Source: Rhodospirillaceae bacterium (GTDB taxonomy: Bacteria > Pseudomonadota > Alphaproteobacteria > UBA8366). Taken from it: a stretch of DNA of 10,188 bases. Both the position numbers and the translations under genes were made by a program. How positions within the stretch are numbered: the stretch's first letter is position 1; every line of letters begins with the position of its first letter. Location: positions 90,582 to 100,769 of the forward strand of contig PARQ01000003.1 in NCBI GenBank assembly GCA_002711555.1, given 5' to 3'. Shown here one piece after another: positions 7,358 through 10,188 of the stretch. The notes under the pieces were generated by a model. The model saw only the letters and a list, made by a program, of their open reading frames with translations, did no database searches and was not told where the DNA came from.

Positions 7358-8779
7358 CTAAGCAGAAGTTAAGTTAGACGCGAATTCACGTGCTGGTTTT
7401 TTGTCGAGTTCAAGCACGACATCGCGAATTGACTCCGCTCTGTCTCTCGGTATCTCCAGAAGGGCATTATCAAAAAATTTTGATGAGATTTCAGCTTCGC
7501 TCAATGCTCTTTCACCAGCTCCACGGTTTACACGCTCGTAATGCACATGTTCAATACCATCTTTAGTCGTGATGATGACCCCGCCTGAATAATAGTCTGG
7601 GTACCCCGTTTGTGGGTCAATCTCATACTCAACCTTTGATGCTAATTTCAAAATAGCCTCATCACTAAGAACATCATCCGTAAGTTCTGAGAGCCCAAAT
7701 TTACCTTTGTGTAAACAGGCTGCAACTATGAATTGAGCAGAGAATTTAGCATCGTAGTCGCTAGCAGGTTTGAGTTTATTTGCCGATGGCTCCGCTATTA
7801 GGTTAACTGCTATTTCTGGCATTTGAACCAATATTTTTTGGATACTCTCCAGCTCGATTGATCGGGAACGCTTTAACTCCAACGCTGAATCTGCCAAAGC
7901 ATGTGTAAAGTGACAACTAGGAAATGGCTTAACCGCTGTATCTAAACACTCCCAAACATCACCCAGCCCAGCGGTAAGGCACTCATAGTCAACATGTTCT
8001 TCATCATCATGCAGGTGACTCTTATATAGACCATATCGACCTTCGTACGGCCAAGTTGGTCCAACAAATCCGTTTTTGGCCAAATAAGCGGCGGTTATTC
8101 CTGCTGCGCCGCCCCAGCCCGGATGTAATCTCTTATTCCAACCTCCCTCTTCGACGAATTCCATACTTGCTGCAGCTGTGCTGCCTGCAAACGCTTGAGC
8201 ACTTGCCAATTCTTTCACATCTAAGCCCAAAAGCCGCCCAGCTGCTAAGGCGCTGGAAAAATGCGCGCACACCCCTGTCGGATGGTAACCCCGCTTGTGT
8301 AATCCCCCCATCGCAGCCATCCCAATGCGAATGATACTCTCCATTGCAATCACATAAGTGGTCAGCAACTCACTACCATCAACACCGCACTGCTCACTTA
8401 GGCCTAAAGCCGTGCTCAGGGAACTAGCCGTGGGATGCACAACGCTTCGTAAGTGTGTGTCGTCGTAGTCTAGACCGTGTATCAGCGCACCATTCATTAT
8501 TACCGCATCCCTCAACGGTAATTTCTCTTGAAACCCTATAACCGAGGCAGTCCCGGTACCCGCTGCATCTAGGAGGCCAGTCAGTATCTTCCCTGAAAAG
8601 GGGTAATGACGGGAAGCAAAAGCGATACCGACAGCATCCAATATCAGATACTTTGCACGATCACGCACCGAAGCTGGTATATCCTCAAAATGCAAGGACT
8701 GGGCAAATTTGGCAAACCTTAGCGCAATCGGCTGTGTAAACTGAGTTTCAGGCTGAATTGATGCTAAATTTTTGACCAT
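7358..8779 (-). CDS. MmgE/PrpD family protein (2-methylcitrate dehydratase / cis-aconitate decarboxylase superfamily)
   Basis: The product has 473 residues, the usual length for MmgE/PrpD (about 450-500). The N-terminal all-helical domain carries HGLDYDDTH (101-109) and H115-P116. RGYHPTG (H166) and NKRLHPGWG (K216, H219) follow, the conserved polar residues lining the active site in this superfamily. The smaller C-terminal lid domain starts around residue 275. Members dehydrate 2-methylcitrate (PrpD), decarboxylate cis-aconitate (IRG1/CAD), or isomerise and dehydrate other tricarboxylates; many have unknown substrates, so the reaction is not assigned here. The start is ATG 8777-8779, because GGAG (minus strand, 8786-8789) lies six bases upstream; a TTG at 8791 would add four residues and overlap that site. 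It diverges from the AtuA-family gene. No prpB or prpC lies nearby in the window, which argues against a standard methylcitrate operon. Confidence 0.88.
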   Translation of the reverse strand: MVKNLASIQPETQFTQPIALRFAKFAQSLHFEDIPASVRDRAKYLILDAVGIAFASRHYPFSGKILTGLLDAAGTGTASVIGFQEKLPLRDAVIMNGALIHGLDYDDTHLRSVVHPTASSLSTALGLSEQCGVDGSELLTTYVIAMESIIRIGMAAMGGLHKRGYHPTGVCAHFSSALAAGRLLGLDVKELASAQAFAGSTAAASMEFVEEGGWNKRLHPGWGGAAGITAAYLAKNGFVGPTWPYEGRYGLYKSHLHDDEEHVDYECLTAGLGDVWECLDTAVKPFPSCHFTHALADSALELKRSRSIELESIQKILVQMPEIAVNLIAEPSANKLKPASDYDAKFSAQFIVAACLHKGKFGLSELTDDVLSDEAILKLASKVEYEIDPQTGYPDYYSGGVIITTKDGIEHVHYERVNRGAGERALSEAEISSKFFDNALLEIPRDRAESIRDVVLELDKKPAREFASNLTSA

Positions 8780-8785
8780 TTTACT

Positions 8786-8789
8786 CTCC
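8786..8789 (-). promoter_or_regulatory. Ribosome binding site deciding the MmgE/PrpD start
   Basis: The minus strand reads GGAG here, six bases before ATG 8779-8777. A TTG start at 8791-8789 would place this site inside the coding region, so the ATG is preferred. Confidence 0.75.
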
Positions 8790-8856
8790 AAAAAGACAAA
8801 CGCTAGCTAGAAGCCTCAACCGGCCGAATTGAAAAACCATATAAATAAGGTTCTCA

Positions 8857-8870
8857 TGGTATTGATACCA
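8857..8870. promoter_or_regulatory. Perfect inverted repeat TGGTAT-TG-ATACCA, candidate operator on the MmgE side
   Basis: Two 6-base arms (8857-8862 and 8865-8870) are exact reverse complements around a 2-base centre. The site lies 78 bases before the MmgE/PrpD start. On the minus strand it overlaps a possible -35 (TTGGTA, 8871-8866). Such TGGT...ACCA dyads resemble operators of GntR/FadR-type regulators, but the regulator is not in the window and this family match is only a suggestion. Confidence 0.5.
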
Positions 8871-8882
8871 AGCTATCTTAAA

Positions 8883-8904
8883 AAGGTTTTTTTTTCACAA
8901 CCTT
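8883..8904. repeat. Inverted repeat AAGGTT/AACCTT around a T9 tract
   Basis: AAGGTT (8883-8888) pairs with AACCTT (8899-8904) across a 10-base gap that contains most of a run of nine T (8887-8895). It sits in the middle of the divergent spacer. It could be a bent or flexible promoter tract or a third weak dyad. No transcript is known to cover it, so a terminator role is unsupported. Confidence 0.35.
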
Positions 8905-8939
8905 GGTTTGCATCACTATCAATATGTAAACCCCACTGG

Positions 8940-8957
8940 TCAAGTAAATGTACTTGA
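8940..8957. promoter_or_regulatory. Perfect inverted repeat TCAAGTA-AATG-TACTTGA, candidate operator on the AtuA side
   Basis: The 7-base arms 8940-8946 and 8951-8957 are exact reverse complements with a 4-base spacer. The dyad covers the -35 region of the -10 hexamer at 8969-8974, where a repressor would block polymerase. It differs in sequence from the dyad at 8857-8870, so the two may bind different proteins. Confidence 0.5.
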
Positions 8958-8968
8958 TTTATCGTTAA

Positions 8969-8974
8969 TATGAT
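8969..8974 (+). promoter_or_regulatory. Candidate -10 element TATGAT for the AtuA-family gene
   Basis: TATGAT matches the -10 consensus at five of six positions. It lies 39 bases before the ATG, giving a short leader. No good -35 hexamer is seen 16-18 bases upstream, where the perfect dyad sits, which fits a promoter that needs or is blocked by a regulator. Confidence 0.4.
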
Positions 8975-8998
8975 TAGTGGATCTTTTTTCTAACGTCC

Positions 8999-9004
8999 GG
9001 GAGA
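8999..9004 (+). promoter_or_regulatory. Ribosome binding site of the AtuA-family gene
   Basis: GGGAGA lies nine bases before ATG 9014-9016. It is a good Shine-Dalgarno match and supports this start codon. Confidence 0.7.
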
Positions 9005-9013
9005 AATTCAAAA

Positions 9014-10188
9014 ATGGCTGAATTGCGAATGATGGCAACTACCGGTATGGTTGGTTATGGCTACACAGAGGAAGCCTTCAATAGAGGTCTCGAACAAGGC
9101 TTAGATTTTATTGCAGCCGATGGTGGATCTATGGACCCGGGGCCTCACTACCTAGGTCAGGGAATTCCCTTTGTATCGCGCCAAGCAATCAAGAGAGATC
9201 TCTCTTTAATGCTTGAGGCTGCTATAAAACAACAGATCCCAATGCTAATTGGCTCTTGCGGTGGTGGAGGAAGTGACCCACAGCTAAATTTTGTGCGCGA
9301 TGTCGTTAAAGAAATCGCTGAAGAAAAAGAACTGCACTTCAATATGGCCTTAATTCGTGCCGAGCAATCGGCCGGCTACCTGAAGCAAAAGTGTGCTGCT
9401 GGAAAGATTGAATCACTTGGCCCGATCTCTGAAATGACCCCAAGCATGATTGACGAAAGCCACAGAGTTGTGGGCATGATGGGTGTCGAACCATTTCAAA
9501 AGGCTATTAATGATGGAGCACAAGTTGTCTTGGCAGGTCGAGCTACGGATGCGTCCATTTATTCTGCAATACCATTAATGAGGGGGTTCGATCCTGGACT
9601 TTGTTGGCATCTTTCGAAAATTATTGAGTGCGCAGGACAAGTAACTACCCCGCGGACTGGCCAAGATTGCGTTATAGGCACATTGCATGACGATTATTTC
9701 CTTGTTGAGCCAGGTCATCCCGACAAACGCTGCACGCGCATGCGCATTGCGGCACATACACTCTATGAAAACCCGAGCCCCTACCATCTAGAAGAGCCTG
9801 AAGGCACGCTGGTTACAACGCATTCCAATTACGAGCAACTAGATGAAAGAATAGTCAAGGTAAGCGACAGCCGTTTCGAAGACGCCAATCGCTACACTGT
9901 TAAACTTGAAGGTGTAAAATTATCGGGCTACCGTACTGTTTTTATTGCGGGAGTACGCGATCCAATACTCATTTCTGTGATAGATGAGTTCATCAAAGCC
10001 TGCCACGAACGCGTCGCCGTAGAAGCAGCTAATCTCAGTATCAGCCGAGACCAATACCGACTTAACATTCGAGTTTATGGAAAGGATGCCACGATGGGAC
10101 CGAGGGAGCCCGTAAAGGATACTCAAGCCCACGAAATCGGATTACTTGCGGACGTGCTTGCAGATGACCCTGTCAGCCCACATAGGAA
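9014..10188 (+). CDS. Acyclic terpene utilization AtuA family protein (DUF1446), 3' end missing
   Basis: The frame is open for 391 codons and runs off the window, so the C-terminus is not seen. Glycine-rich conserved patches are visible: AADGGSMDPGPHYLG (34-48), GSCGGGGSD (80-88) and AGRATDAS (174-181). These are characteristic of the AtuA/DUF1446 family, whose namesake lies in the Pseudomonas citronellol/geraniol degradation cluster, where its biochemical role is unknown. Homologues are widespread beside CoA-transferases, DUF4387 proteins and transporters, so the name does not prove terpene use. No signal peptide or membrane segment is seen, suggesting a cytoplasmic enzyme. GGGAGA at 8999-9004 supports ATG 9014. 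It diverges from the MmgE/PrpD gene across 234 bp that hold two dyads. Members usually run to roughly 450 residues or more, so perhaps 60 or more residues are lost beyond the edge. Confidence 0.85.
   Translation, partial: MAELRMMATTGMVGYGYTEEAFNRGLEQGLDFIAADGGSMDPGPHYLGQGIPFVSRQAIKRDLSLMLEAAIKQQIPMLIGSCGGGGSDPQLNFVRDVVKEIAEEKELHFNMALIRAEQSAGYLKQKCAAGKIESLGPISEMTPSMIDESHRVVGMMGVEPFQKAINDGAQVVLAGRATDASIYSAIPLMRGFDPGLCWHLSKIIECAGQVTTPRTGQDCVIGTLHDDYFLVEPGHPDKRCTRMRIAAHTLYENPSPYHLEEPEGTLVTTHSNYEQLDERIVKVSDSRFEDANRYTVKLEGVKLSGYRTVFIAGVRDPILISVIDEFIKACHERVAVEAANLSISRDQYRLNIRVYGKDATMGPREPVKDTQAHEIGLLADVLADDPVSPHR

Noticed and set aside
7344..7358. GACAA/TTGTC inverted repeat at the MmgE stop codon as a terminator
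   Set aside because: The stem is only 5 bp, AT-rich and without a T-tract on either strand.

Overview
This window is a chromosomal segment from an alphaproteobacterium, probably a Rhodospirillales-like or marine lineage. The gene order rnd - kdsD - lptC - lptA - lptB - rpoN is a well-known alphaproteobacterial arrangement. A C-terminal fragment of uppP facing a complex I NDUFA9-family gene also fits that class. Base composition looks intermediate and even across the window. This placement is an inference from synteny and protein style, not from a database search.

Left part (1-1397): the last 57 codons of undecaprenyl-diphosphatase (uppP, + strand) converge, with a 6-bp gap, on an atypical SDR protein of the complex I NDUFA9 family (- strand). 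A tRNA-Leu(CAG) gene with an encoded CCA end follows on the + strand.

Centre (1524-7251): six co-directional genes are spaced or overlapped like an operon. They are a short RNase D with a TTG start, arabinose-5-phosphate isomerase KdsD (SIS plus two CBS domains), LptC, LptA, LptB and sigma-54 RpoN. KdsD makes arabinose 5-phosphate, the precursor of KDO in the LPS inner core. LptC, LptA and LptB are the inner-membrane, periplasmic and ATPase parts of the machine that carries LPS to the outer membrane. uppP belongs to the linked lipid-carrier cycle of peptidoglycan and polysaccharide synthesis, so most of this part serves the cell envelope. RpoN closes the run, and the hpf and ptsN genes that often follow it are absent.

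Right part (7358-10188): a different, accessory-looking module. An MmgE/PrpD-family protein (- strand) and an AtuA-family (DUF1446) protein (+ strand, cut off by the window end) diverge from a 234-bp AT-rich spacer. The spacer holds two perfect inverted repeats that look like operators and a good -10 element. This suggests a regulated catabolic locus for an organic acid or acyl-CoA compound whose substrate cannot be read from the sequence.

I found no CRISPR array, insertion sequence, phage gene or clearly novel multi-gene system. The least explained parts are the divergent MmgE/AtuA locus and its operators. No gene-free stretch exceeds 300 bases; the longest is the spacer at 8780-9013.
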